From the NCBI GenBank assembly GCA_003210755.1, contig QCUL01000001.1, forward strand, positions 120,667 to 184,666: a DNA stretch of 64,000 bases, in the 5' to 3' direction. The stretch comes from Synechococcus sp. AG-679-C18. Lineage in GTDB: Bacteria > Cyanobacteriota > Cyanobacteriia > PCC-6307 > Cyanobiaceae. This document shows, piece after piece, positions 28,787-38,132 of the stretch (the stretch's first letter is position 1; every line of letters begins with the position of its first letter). The notes under the pieces are model-generated. The model was given only the letters and a program-made list of their open reading frames with translations. It ran no database searches and was not told where the DNA came from. The position numbers and the translations under genes were made by a program.

Positions 28787-30645
28787 GGCGTGTGAGCTGG
28801 TTCAAAAAGTACAGCACAATCCTGATCTTCAGCGGGGCAATCGGGATTGCAGGCTCACTGGGACACAACGGGCTGCTCCAGACGGAACTGTGGTTTGCCG
28901 ACTGGGCTCAAGAGATCACCGGTCCAAGAGCGGTGCCCAAAAAGGTGGTCATCGTGGCGATCGATGATTTCAGCCTGCTCCAGGCTGCCAACGCTGATCT
29001 AAGCGATCACCAGACAATCCAGAGATTGCAGCAATGGCCCTGGCCTCGCAGTACGCATGCATTGGTGTTGGATCGCCTGATTGAAGCAGGCGCGAAAGTC
29101 GTTGGCTTCGACTTGCTGTTTGACACTCCAAGTAGTTATGGCAGGGACGACGATGCCACCTTCGCTGACAGCCTTCGACGCCACGCAGGCCAAGTGGTCT
29201 TAGGGGTACAGGCATTAAGCAGCCAAGGACCAATTGCCGGGTTGTCATTGCTTGACCTCACTCCCGATTTGAAAGACGCGCACCCGTCGATAAAGCGCGG
29301 ACTACTCAACGGCCGACCAGATCCAGACGGAGTGCAGCGAAGACTACCTGGCAGCACCAGCATCGAATTCGGTCAAAAGCTTGGTCAAGCAGTCCCACCT
29401 GGGATGGCCTCAGCCTTATTGAACGACAAGCCTTTGCCTGTTAAGGCAGGACTCTCACTTTTGGCCCCATATGGACCACCCCGCACCATCCCCAACCTGT
29501 CGATCTGGGAATTACTGGAGCCAAAGGCCTACGCCTCGCTCAAACAATCGGGGAAGCTCCAGGATGCAGTCGTGCTGATAGGCCCCACTGCAGCCGTATT
29601 TCAAGACCTACATCGCAGTGTGTTCTCCGGTTCCACGGGAATGCCAGGAGTTGAGCTTCACGCCACTGAAGTTGCTAACCGCCTCGAAGGCCGTAGCCTT
29701 CAATTTCTACCACCCATGCCTGGTTGGAGCCTGGTTCTTGCCACCCTCGCAGCCGCATTAGGGATCGTCATCGCTGGCATAGAGCGTCCCTTGCAGCGAC
29801 TTGGAATTGCAGCAATCGGAACTGGAGCCACACTCCTTGCTGGTGTGTTGTTAATCACCAAGGCCTGGCTTGTGCTTCCACTCGGCAGCATTGCCATCAC
29901 AATCTTTGCCACAGGGATCGTTTCTAGCGCTGATGCAACTGTGAAGTTGCAATGGCAGCGACGACGTCTACGCAAGACACTAGGTCGCTACCTGTCTCCT
30001 GCGGTTGCCGCAGAAATCGCAGACCAACCAGATCATGCTGATGGCTTATTTCAAGGTCAATTAGTGAATGTCGTCGTGCTGATGAGCGACATCCGTAACT
30101 TCACAGCCTTCACTCGATCAATGACTGAGCAGGGCGAGGTTCGTAGGCTCGTAGAACGGCTGAACGCGTATTTCACAGAAGTCGTTGAAGCAGTTCACGC
30201 TCAGGAAGGAACCGTCGATAAGTTCATCGGCGATGCAGCACTCGCCGTATTTGGAGCACCACTGCAACGCAGTGGTGAACTCAACGCACAGGCAGGAGTC
30301 AAAACCGCGATTGCCATTCAAGAACGTCTGAATCATCTGAATCAGCATTGGATTGCCAACGGCCAAAAGCCATGGGAACAGGTGATTGTTCTGAGTTATG
30401 GGTGGGTTGTGAGCGGCAATATCGGAAGTAACAGCCGAATGGATTACACGGTGATTGGTGATGCAGTGAATACGGCAAGTCGACTCGAACACATTGCCAA
30501 ACAAAGCAACCGCTCAATCGTGATGAGCGAAGCTGTGGCCGAACTGATCGGGGATCAATGGCCTCTGGAAGATCTCGGTGAATTCCCCATCAAAGGGCAG
30601 AAGCCCCAACGTGTGTTCGCCCTACAAACCGTCACCACTTCGTAG
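28783..30645 (+). CDS. Adenylyl cyclase with CHASE2 sensor domain
   Basis: 620 residues. It should make cAMP from ATP. Order: N-terminal membrane segment (about 11-30), extracytoplasmic CHASE2 domain (about 35-300; VVIVAIDDFSLLQAAN, GFDLLFDTPSSYGRDDDATF), three membrane segments (about 313-382), a short linker and a class III cyclase domain (about 425-600). Catalytic residues: metal ligands D436 (LMSDIRNFTAF) and D484 (KFIGDAALAVFG), adenine-selecting K480 and T556 (YTVIGDAVNTASRLE), transition-state N563 and R567. All are present, so it is probably active. CHASE2 binds unknown extracellular signals. Confidence 0.92.
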   Translation: MRRVSWFKKYSTILIFSGAIGIAGSLGHNGLLQTELWFADWAQEITGPRAVPKKVVIVAIDDFSLLQAANADLSDHQTIQRLQQWPWPRSTHALVLDRLIEAGAKVVGFDLLFDTPSSYGRDDDATFADSLRRHAGQVVLGVQALSSQGPIAGLSLLDLTPDLKDAHPSIKRGLLNGRPDPDGVQRRLPGSTSIEFGQKLGQAVPPGMASALLNDKPLPVKAGLSLLAPYGPPRTIPNLSIWELLEPKAYASLKQSGKLQDAVVLIGPTAAVFQDLHRSVFSGSTGMPGVELHATEVANRLEGRSLQFLPPMPGWSLVLATLAAALGIVIAGIERPLQRLGIAAIGTGATLLAGVLLITKAWLVLPLGSIAITIFATGIVSSADATVKLQWQRRRLRKTLGRYLSPAVAAEIADQPDHADGLFQGQLVNVVVLMSDIRNFTAFTRSMTEQGEVRRLVERLNAYFTEVVEAVHAQEGTVDKFIGDAALAVFGAPLQRSGELNAQAGVKTAIAIQERLNHLNQHWIANGQKPWEQVIVLSYGWVVSGNIGSNSRMDYTVIGDAVNTASRLEHIAKQSNRSIVMSEAVAELIGDQWPLEDLGEFPIKGQKPQRVFALQTVTTS

Positions 30646-30694
30646 CAGCACGATCTCAGACATTCCTAAGTGGTGTCCATCCAACACCTTTTCG

Positions 30695-32524
30695 ATGACT
30701 TTGCGCCGAAGCCTGCTTGGTCTGCTGGCTATTACCTCACTGACCACGCCGGTAATGGCTGCACCATTTCAAAAAGCCACGATCCGGAGGATCGTGGACG
30801 GTAAGGAGGTGTTTATTGACAAAACACCAGCTCGAATCAATCAAACGGCAGGTGACGGCCAAGAACTGAGTACGGGTCAAAGTAGAGCGGAGCTGCTTTT
30901 TGATCACCGCGCACTGGGATTCCTTGGAACCAACAGCTTGATCAGGCTTGGAGAAGAGTGCTTTCGTCTCGACCAAGGCCAAGTTCTGATTAACGGCCCG
31001 CAAAACAGTTGCCTTGGCACCAAGGTCTTGGGAATACGGGGCACAACTTATGTCTTGAATGCGCTGAATGAAGGTGGCTATCGCCTATCCGTTTTGAGCG
31101 GAGCTGCAACAATCTCAGAAGAAGGAGCTATCGAATCCGATCCGAGTGAACAAGACATTCTTGAACAGTATCCACGTCTTAATCCTGTGATTGGTTTTGG
31201 CTCAAGTGCCTGGGGAAGCAATGCAAGTGGAAATACTCTTGGGCAAGCGGCAGGCTTAATTCTTGGTGACGCCTCCTTTTTCCTGCCTTTAAGCCAAAGT
31301 GAAGGTAGCCAACTCTTTTACAACTACTCAACAGCGAGCAGTAATTTCGATAGCGCCTGGGGAGCAAGTACCGAATTCGGTTACAAGTGGTTTGACCCCA
31401 ACAACCGCAGCATCAGCTCGCTACTCGTTGGCTATGACGGCTGGGAAACGCCAGGATGCTTTCACTCTCAGTTAGCCATTGGAGGCCAATGGCAGAAAGG
31501 GCGTTGGCAGCTTGGTGCCACCGGTGGAATCCCTATGGACGGTTGCAACAACAACCTGGGTTTCGCCATGGGACAAATTGGAGTTCCAATCATTGATCTC
31601 GGCCAGCAATCTATTCTGCTCTCCCTTTCCCCCTATGTGATGAATGGCATAGGCAACACCTATGGCGGAGGCAGGATTGGACTCAACATTCCCGTCAACG
31701 AGAACATCAATCTCTCGGCCTACGGGCAATACGACGAACTTCTTGACACCGTGATTGGTGGGCAAATCAGCTACCGCTTTGGAACCAACGGTGGATTCAT
31801 CATCGACCCAAACATGCAGACGCAAACTCCCTCAACACCAGTGCCTTGGCAAACATCTGAATTCAATAGCGGACGTCCAGTCAATGTGGCGTTAGGAGGT
31901 GAGATCAGCGTTTTAGGTCAAACAAGTTCAACTCCGAAGGGCTTATTAGCTCAACAAACTGAATCGCAATCCGCCATCATCATTTCGGCAGGAGAAGAAG
32001 CAATTTTTGATTCTGATGGAAAACTTGTCAGTCGTAGTGCGATGTCACAAAAGCGATTTGAACAACTTATTCTCGACAATATGGCCGGACAAAATCTAAT
32101 ACCTGAAAGCCATCTAATCAGCTTGGTCTATCAACAGTTGTATGGGTTACCAAATCAAGAGCTGTTAGCCGTTCTGGGATCTGATTGGCTCATTGCCGCA
32201 CGAAGGCCTTATCCGCGTCTCCGAGCAGCAAATAACCTCATCGTTCCAGAAAACAAATTACCAAAGAAAGAAAAGCCAGCTGAAGCTGAAGCTGAAGCTG
32301 AAGCTGAAGCTGAAGCTGAAGCTGAAGCTGCGCCAATCATTTTGACCTACGTCTGTCAATCTCAAACGGCCGCTACCGCATCTAGCTACTTCAAAGGGTC
32401 ATCAACGGGGGGAGATCGCTCAGAAGCGGTGAGATTCCAAACGACATCGAAAGATTCAGCGACTTGTTCTGGGCGAGGTGCTGGCACAGGTGGTGATGAA
32501 GCCACAGAACCAGTCTTTTTATAA
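30695..32524 (+). CDS. FecR-domain protein with putative outer-membrane barrel
   Basis: 609 residues. Signal peptide MTLRRSLLGLLAITSLTTPV to MAA, then a FecR-like domain (about 25-135; TAGDGQELSTGQSRAELLF, GTKVLGIRGTTYVLN, YRLSVLSGAATIS). From about 160 to 375 alternating amphipathic strands with aromatic ends (FGYKWFDPNN, LLVGYDGWETPG, GGRIGLNIPVNENINLSAYG, GGQISYRFG) suggest a beta barrel. The rest is periplasmic or surface-exposed and includes a block of eight Ala-Glu pairs. No sigma factor or TonB receptor accompanies it, so a classical FecR role is unlikely. It begins 49 bp after the cyclase and may feed a signal to CHASE2. ATG 30695 is chosen; the longer frame overlaps the cyclase. Confidence 0.7.
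   Translation: MTLRRSLLGLLAITSLTTPVMAAPFQKATIRRIVDGKEVFIDKTPARINQTAGDGQELSTGQSRAELLFDHRALGFLGTNSLIRLGEECFRLDQGQVLINGPQNSCLGTKVLGIRGTTYVLNALNEGGYRLSVLSGAATISEEGAIESDPSEQDILEQYPRLNPVIGFGSSAWGSNASGNTLGQAAGLILGDASFFLPLSQSEGSQLFYNYSTASSNFDSAWGASTEFGYKWFDPNNRSISSLLVGYDGWETPGCFHSQLAIGGQWQKGRWQLGATGGIPMDGCNNNLGFAMGQIGVPIIDLGQQSILLSLSPYVMNGIGNTYGGGRIGLNIPVNENINLSAYGQYDELLDTVIGGQISYRFGTNGGFIIDPNMQTQTPSTPVPWQTSEFNSGRPVNVALGGEISVLGQTSSTPKGLLAQQTESQSAIIISAGEEAIFDSDGKLVSRSAMSQKRFEQLILDNMAGQNLIPESHLISLVYQQLYGLPNQELLAVLGSDWLIAARRPYPRLRAANNLIVPENKLPKKEKPAEAEAEAEAEAEAEAEAAPIILTYVCQSQTAATASSYFKGSSTGGDRSEAVRFQTTSKDSATCSGRGAGTGGDEATEPVFL
32279..32326 (+). repeat. Hexanucleotide tandem repeat (GCTGAA)8
   Basis: Eight perfect copies of GCTGAA inside the FecR-barrel gene encode (Ala-Glu)8. 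Change in copy number keeps the reading frame and would only lengthen or shorten this linker. Confidence 0.95.
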
Positions 32525-32884
32525 GGATCTCTAGAACTTATCGAGAGCCACACGATCATCACCCTGTGGCAATTCAACTCAACAAACGATTTAAACCTGC
32601 GGTAGAACAAGAAACCAGGAGCCGAATCAGCTCAGGGAGAGACTATGCATGGCCAGCGAGAAAGCAATTAACAGCTGCACATTCCGCATCTGTGAATCCA
32701 GTGGATTGAGAGTTCATCTCGAAGTCAGTTGTCGCCAGAGCACCTATTCACAACGCTGAACCAACCCGCACGAGACCCCATCAATGTGCCGTTGTTTCAT
32801 CACAACGCAGGGCGATCAGGTTCTCTGACTCCATCGTCAGAGAGGGGTTGGTCAGACAAACTGGATCATCAACACAGATTTAAA
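32525..32884. other. Intergenic region with decayed speA tail
   Basis: 360 bp without an intact gene. From left to right: an inverted repeat GCCACA / TGTGGC with no T-tract, the speA-like fragment (32622-32764), and a perfect hairpin TCTCTGAC / GTCAGAGA (32822-32843) about 40 bp before the Coq4-like gene. Confidence 0.7.
32622..32764 (+). pseudogene. Decayed duplicate of the speA 3' end
   Basis: Positions 32647-32764 align without gaps to 27032-27149 with 98 of 118 bases identical (20 mismatches counted by eye); weaker similarity reaches back to 32622. The copy still reads in the speA frame (MASEKAINSCTFRICES ... RQSTYSQR stop) and keeps the bases just after the stop (CTGAACCAA). Similarity ends abruptly there. 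It is a remnant of recombination at the speA 3' end, not a gene. Confidence 0.88.
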
Positions 32885-33547
32885 ATGCAACTCAAATTGC
32901 GCGAACGCCTGCAAAATTTGAAGATGGTGGCCGCTCTAGCCAGCTTTCTTAAAACTCCAGGATCTTTAGACAGCGTGTTTGCTGTTGCCGACAGTGTCAA
33001 AGACGGTCCTCTAGGTGAGCAAGCCCTTCGCCACCTTCTCTCTGACAGACACTTCAAAGGCCTTGTCGATGAAGGATGGAGACCGGGGAGAATTGATCTG
33101 CAATATTTACAAACCCTGCCGGAGGGCAGCCTTGGACGATGCTATGCCGATCAGCTGATCAGCCAAGGCATCACTCCAGAAACCTTGATCGATCCAACAC
33201 CGGTCACCAACGCCACTGAGTTCGTCGTTCATCGGGTCAGGGAAACCCACGACATCGTTCATGTACTCACCGGTTTCGGCCTTGACGGCGATAGCGAAAT
33301 AGGCCTTCAGGGCTTCAATCTCGCCCAGAACCGCTCACCAGTGGCGGTGATGCTGATTTTTGGGGCAATGCTGAGCAGCCTTCAAAACGATGAACCCCTG
33401 GAGCCACTGTTGCGCGCTCTGGCCCATGGATTCCAGATGGGTCTGGATGCAGAACTGGTCATCGGCCGCAAGCTGGAGGAAGGGTGGGAACGTCCGCTCA
33501 AAGACTGGCGAGCAGAGCTGAAATTACCTTCAATCACTCAGAGCTGA
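32885..33547 (+). CDS. Coq4-like protein
   Basis: 220 residues. Coq4 organises the ubiquinone synthesis complex in eukaryotes and recent work assigns it a C1 decarboxylation/hydroxylation role. The metal motif is visible: HDIVH in VRETHDIVHVLTGFGLD, followed by Glu in DSEIGLQGFNLAQ. LPEGSLGRCYADQLISQG is the upstream conserved stretch. Cyanobacteria make plastoquinone, not ubiquinone, so the substrate is unclear. ATG 32885 is chosen; the longer frame runs into the speA remnant. Confidence 0.78.
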   Translation: MQLKLRERLQNLKMVAALASFLKTPGSLDSVFAVADSVKDGPLGEQALRHLLSDRHFKGLVDEGWRPGRIDLQYLQTLPEGSLGRCYADQLISQGITPETLIDPTPVTNATEFVVHRVRETHDIVHVLTGFGLDGDSEIGLQGFNLAQNRSPVAVMLIFGAMLSSLQNDEPLEPLLRALAHGFQMGLDAELVIGRKLEEGWERPLKDWRAELKLPSITQS

Positions 33548-33685
33548 GCACAAAAGGATGAGCGCAGCAGGCCGAAGAATCACATTGCAATCTCAATACT
33601 GGATCGATGCTAAGAGCTTTCTCCAAACCATCAGAGAAAGTGAAAGTTGATGCTGACAACTCTCAAAATTACTAAAACAAAATGA

Positions 33686-36600
33686 TCAAACCTCAGGCTT
33701 CACACGTGGAGGTTCTTTAGACAATCGAGCTCCCAGATTTTTAATAAAAACATAGACAGAAGGTACAACACCCAAAGAAAGAATGGTACCTACAAGAAGG
33801 CCACCAAATACAACGGTACCGATCGATTGCTGAGCATTAGCTCCGGCATTCCTTGCAACCACAAGGGGAAAGAATCCTGCCAAAGAAGCAATGGATGTCA
33901 TCAGAATTGGGCGCAATCTAGATTTAGCAGCTTCGAGCGCTGCTTCAGCTGCCACCAAGCCATCGGCCATACGTTGATCAGCAAATTCCACAACAAGGAT
34001 GGCATTCTTTGCAGCAAGACCAATCAGCATAAGCAAACCCACCTGAGAAAATATATTGAGATCCATAGATCTCATCTTTACAAAAAGAAGACTTCCCAAT
34101 ATAGCCAAAGGAACAGTCAATAAAATCGTAGTAGACGTGAAATAGCTTTCGTAGGTTGCCGAAAGAATTAAGAATACCGCCAAACCAGCCAATGCAAACA
34201 AGAATAATATCTGCCCGCCTGATTGAAGCTGAGTTCGAGCGATTCCGTCGAATTGGATACCAATATCTTTGAAATTATTTTCTACAAATACATCCTGAAG
34301 ACTATTAATCACTTGTCCTTGAGAGAATCCAGGAGCAGCCTGAATATTGAACTTAACCGACCTATTGAATTGGAAATGGTCAATTGATGGAGGGGCACTG
34401 ATTAATTCAGCATTAGCAAATTGTCTTATCTTAACCATATTGCCATTATTTGACTGAACAGAATAATTCAAAAGGTCATTAATTTCGCGCCTCCCCATTG
34501 AATCACTAATGATTTGAACATCCCTAACACCACCAGGAATCGATGTCTGACTCGCTCTGAAACCCCCAGCAAGATCTGCGAGTGTTGTCATCGCCTTATC
34601 AAAATCAACGCCTAGAGACGAAAGCTTAGAACGATCAATCCTCAACTCGTAAGCAGGCGCATCAGGAGAGAAGGTTGGGATAATACTGCCAATTGATGGA
34701 TCTTTTTGAGCCGAGTTTCTGAAGCGCTGGGCAAATTCATTTAATTCTTCAAATGTGTACCTCTTATTGCTCTTATCTACAAGCAACATAGTAATCGAAG
34801 AATCCCTCGCAACACTAATCATTGGCTGCTGAAAAAATTGTGGAGGGAAGGCCGTTGGCAAAGGTAATAAATTTGCTGCCAGAGATCTTGCCTGCGCATC
34901 TGACCCTTGTGATTTCTTAGGACGATCCTCCAGAGGCTTAAGAGAGGCATAAACAAACATGCTTTCCGGAGTTCCACCAAAACCTGTAATAACAACTGCA
35001 TCGTTAATAGCAGAGTCTTTCGATTGCTTATCTTGTTTCAAAATAGAAGAGGCTTGCGCAGCAACCTTGGCCGTTGCGGGGAGGGATGCACCTGAGGCTA
35101 ACTGCATTGAACCATACAAAAGACTCATATCTTCTTGAGGTATCAACCCTGTAGGAGTTGAGTTCAACAAAAAAATCGTGAGGATGAAAGCAGGAACCAA
35201 GCAAGCCGTCACAACACGATGCTTATGAATCAAATACTGCACAAGACCTGCAAACTTTTTTTCAAGTGAGGCGTACACAGACTCAAAAGCCTGGAATACT
35301 TTATTGAGATAAAAACCAACAAGACCAAAGAAAGCAATCGCTATTGGTACAATTAAATCACCAAAGTTTGCACGAGTGAACATTCCGAACAATGCTCCTA
35401 CAACCAAACCACCGATCCCAGTAATCCATTTAGATGCGGTTTTTTGATCTCCAGGAAGAAGTATCAGGCCTGCCATCATAGGCGAAAATGTTAGAGCATT
35501 AAATGTAGATATTGCAATTGCAAAAATAATCGTAACGGCAAATTGCTGATAAATCTGTCCTACAGACGAAGCAACCAACGTAACCGGCACAAACAACGTG
35601 ATCAGGACCAGAGATGTGGAGACCACCGCACCTGAAAGCTCATTCATGGTGGAGAATGCAGCTTGCTTTGGTGGCATGCCTGCTTCTATGTTTTTAGACA
35701 CAGACTCAACCACCAAGATTGCATCATCAACCACTAAACCGGTGGCAAGAACCAGTCCGGTTAGAGTTAAAAAATTAAGAGAAAAATCAAATAGACCTAA
35801 AAACAAAAAAGTGCCAACAATCGCCACTGGGATAGCCAGGGCAGGAATTAAGACTGTTCTCCACTTCTTTAAAAACAAGAGAAGTGTGACCAACACCAAG
35901 ATAACGGCCAATCCGAGGGCATCAGTAACATTTTGAATAGAGTCTAAGATGAAAGATTTTTGATCGTTCATCTGCACAACCCTAATACCAGGTGGAGCTG
36001 TTTCTTTGAAGTTGTTGATAACTTCTTCTATTTCTCTAGCAACCTGAACCGCATTACTACCTGATTTTTGATTAATAGATATAAAGCTCGCAGGATAACC
36101 ATCCAGAGTTTTCAAAGATTGGGATGGATTAGAAATATATTCTACCGTACCAATATCTTTCACTCGAATCAGTGCTCCGGAGGGAGCTGTTCTCACCGCA
36201 AGATTTTCAAATTCCTCTACTGTCTGAATATACCCGCCGTCTTTAACCAGTACCGGATAGGAGTAAGAAGCATCATCATCAGTAATTAAAGTGGCTCCTA
36301 CAGTACCGGCTGATGATGGATAATTTTGTGATCGTATTTTTTTATCAATGTCATCAATTGTTAAATCATAGGCTTTCAGCAAATCAGGATCTAAAAACAG
36401 CTGAAATCGGGAGCCTTCAGGATAAATAGTGACTGTACCAACACCATTAACAATCTGAAGCTGTTTTTTCAGATTATCCTCGATCAAGGTTGCAAGATAT
36501 ACTGAATCATATTGGCCTTGATCAGATGTAATCATATAGCCACTGAGCTGAGTATCAGAAGACTGGGTAACGGTAACACCATAATCTTGTGTTGTTTGTG

Positions 36601-36958
36601 GTAAAAATCGGATTCCTTTTTGAATGCGATTTTGCGCATCCAACATTGCCGTATCTGCAGAGGTTTCCGGCGCCAAAAACATACTTATCGTACTAGAACC
36701 TGCGGTTGAACTTGATGTCAAGTAATCCACGCCAGGAGTATCAGAGAGCAAATCCTCTAACGGATCAGTAACTGATTTCTCAACAATATTGGCATTTCCA
36801 CCCTGATAAGTAGCATTAACTTGTATCTGAGGCTGCGAAACATCAGGCACAAATTCAATTGGCAGCGTTTGATAAACAACCAGTCCAGCAATAAAAATTG
36901 CAAGGCTGCAAACACTCGTGAGAACGGGTCTTTTTATAAAGGGATCGGCAAACGACAT
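33686..36958 (-). CDS. RND efflux pump, AcrB/HAE1 type
   Basis: 1090 residues. Proton-driven export from the periplasm or inner membrane through a trimeric pump. N-terminus MSFADPFIKRPVLTSVCSLA, 12 membrane segments in two halves, two large periplasmic loops, and the proton-relay region LTGLVLATGLVVDDAILVVE in segment 4, with the second-half counterpart LMLIGLAAKNAILVVEFADQ. The family pattern is hydrophobe/amphiphile efflux. ATG 36958 follows the adaptor stop by four bases. The gene is AT-rich relative to the core. No outer-membrane TolC gene is adjacent. Confidence 0.94.
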   Translation of the reverse strand: MSFADPFIKRPVLTSVCSLAIFIAGLVVYQTLPIEFVPDVSQPQIQVNATYQGGNANIVEKSVTDPLEDLLSDTPGVDYLTSSSTAGSSTISMFLAPETSADTAMLDAQNRIQKGIRFLPQTTQDYGVTVTQSSDTQLSGYMITSDQGQYDSVYLATLIEDNLKKQLQIVNGVGTVTIYPEGSRFQLFLDPDLLKAYDLTIDDIDKKIRSQNYPSSAGTVGATLITDDDASYSYPVLVKDGGYIQTVEEFENLAVRTAPSGALIRVKDIGTVEYISNPSQSLKTLDGYPASFISINQKSGSNAVQVAREIEEVINNFKETAPPGIRVVQMNDQKSFILDSIQNVTDALGLAVILVLVTLLLFLKKWRTVLIPALAIPVAIVGTFLFLGLFDFSLNFLTLTGLVLATGLVVDDAILVVESVSKNIEAGMPPKQAAFSTMNELSGAVVSTSLVLITLFVPVTLVASSVGQIYQQFAVTIIFAIAISTFNALTFSPMMAGLILLPGDQKTASKWITGIGGLVVGALFGMFTRANFGDLIVPIAIAFFGLVGFYLNKVFQAFESVYASLEKKFAGLVQYLIHKHRVVTACLVPAFILTIFLLNSTPTGLIPQEDMSLLYGSMQLASGASLPATAKVAAQASSILKQDKQSKDSAINDAVVITGFGGTPESMFVYASLKPLEDRPKKSQGSDAQARSLAANLLPLPTAFPPQFFQQPMISVARDSSITMLLVDKSNKRYTFEELNEFAQRFRNSAQKDPSIGSIIPTFSPDAPAYELRIDRSKLSSLGVDFDKAMTTLADLAGGFRASQTSIPGGVRDVQIISDSMGRREINDLLNYSVQSNNGNMVKIRQFANAELISAPPSIDHFQFNRSVKFNIQAAPGFSQGQVINSLQDVFVENNFKDIGIQFDGIARTQLQSGGQILFLFALAGLAVFLILSATYESYFTSTTILLTVPLAILGSLLFVKMRSMDLNIFSQVGLLMLIGLAAKNAILVVEFADQRMADGLVAAEAALEAAKSRLRPILMTSIASLAGFFPLVVARNAGANAQQSIGTVVFGGLLVGTILSLGVVPSVYVFIKNLGARLSKEPPRVKPEV

Positions 36959-36962
36959 CAGA

Positions 36963-38132
36963 TTATTTTCCTGGAAGATTTGGCAGAATTTTGATCGGCA
37001 TCCCACTGCTCAATACTTTTGTCTGGCTAATTGCCACCTTGTCACCTGCCACCAATCCTTTTAGCACCGGAAACTGGTTGTCCTGAAGCTCGCCTATATC
37101 AATAGGCGATTCAACAGCTATTAAAGAATTGGGAGGCAATGCTTTCAAAGGTTTACTTTGTTTTTCATCAAGTTTATTCAAGCGAAGAAAAGTGTTAACA
37201 GGAATCAGCTTAAACACAAAGGCTTGCTGCGCTTTCATCGTGATTGCACCAGTAGGAATGGCCGGCAGATTGCGGACTCCAGTTTGGATTTCCGTGCGCA
37301 ACAACTCACCAGGCTTAAGACCAGCCTGTACATTTGGGAACGAAGCTTGAACGGTCAATGTATTTAATGGAGTAGGCGTATTGCTATCAGTATTAAAATC
37401 AAAGAATGGAGCTACATAATCAACTTTCCCCTCAGCAATAACTGTGTCTGAGTCTCCCGAATAGATCCGAGCAGCCTGACCCAAATTAATGGATTTAGCC
37501 TGAGCTGCAGGAACTTTCATCGAAACCAAAAGCTCGTCATTATTAACAAGACCCCCTAAAGTAGAATCTTCTTTTACATAAGTGCCTACATTGATGACAA
37601 AGTCAGACCCAATAACGCCATCAAAAGGCGCTTTGATATACCGGTGACTCAATAAAATCTTTTTTCCGATAGCTGCATTAGCAAAAGAGATTGCACTAAT
37701 TTTCTTTCTCTCAAAATCTTCTTTTGTAGCTGCACCTACATCGAGCAAGTATTGATATCGAGATGCTTCTATTTTTGCTTCCTGAGCTTTGGCTCTAGCA
37801 GTGGCAAGGTCGGCAACTTGTATCTGATTCTCCAAAACAAACATCACCTGACCCTTCTGGACCTTTTGACCAGCCTTAACCAAAACTTGAGTGACGATAC
37901 CGCTTTCTGATGGTCTAAATGGAACAAAATTGTTATTTCCTATCGTTCCTTCGGTACTAACAATCTGCCTAAAGTTCTTTTTAACAATCGTATCAGCGTA
38001 CAGAGGCAGAGGCTGAGGCGCTTTCGATTGAGAGCTACAACCAACAACCAATAGGCTAAATGAAAGACAAACCAAGGACAAAGGATACTTTTGCCTACAG
38101 GTTTGTCTTAGCGATTGAAGTTGCAAAATCAT
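36963..38132 (-). CDS. RND periplasmic adaptor lipoprotein
   Basis: 389 residues. Membrane-fusion protein of the pump that follows. The lipobox LVVGC after a hydrophobic leader (LSLVCLSFSLLVVGC) predicts a lipid anchor. Biotinyl-lipoyl-like halves are SESGIVTQVLVKAGQKVQKG and IKAPFDGVIGSDFVINVGTY, with a hairpin helix between (ADLATARAKAQEAKIEASRY). The C-terminal beta-barrel segment PGELLRTEIQTGVRNLPAIP is typical. Confidence 0.92.
   Translation of the reverse strand: MILQLQSLRQTCRQKYPLSLVCLSFSLLVVGCSSQSKAPQPLPLYADTIVKKNFRQIVSTEGTIGNNNFVPFRPSESGIVTQVLVKAGQKVQKGQVMFVLENQIQVADLATARAKAQEAKIEASRYQYLLDVGAATKEDFERKKISAISFANAAIGKKILLSHRYIKAPFDGVIGSDFVINVGTYVKEDSTLGGLVNNDELLVSMKVPAAQAKSINLGQAARIYSGDSDTVIAEGKVDYVAPFFDFNTDSNTPTPLNTLTVQASFPNVQAGLKPGELLRTEIQTGVRNLPAIPTGAITMKAQQAFVFKLIPVNTFLRLNKLDEKQSKPLKALPPNSLIAVESPIDIGELQDNQFPVLKGLVAGDKVAISQTKVLSSGMPIKILPNLPGK

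Noticed and set aside
30578..30694. Upstream start for the FecR-barrel protein
   Set aside because: It would overlap the cyclase gene and bury the signal peptide.
30695..32524. Classical FecR sigma-regulator system
   Set aside because: No extracytoplasmic sigma factor or TonB receptor gene is near, and the domain is on an exported protein without an inner-membrane span of the usual type.
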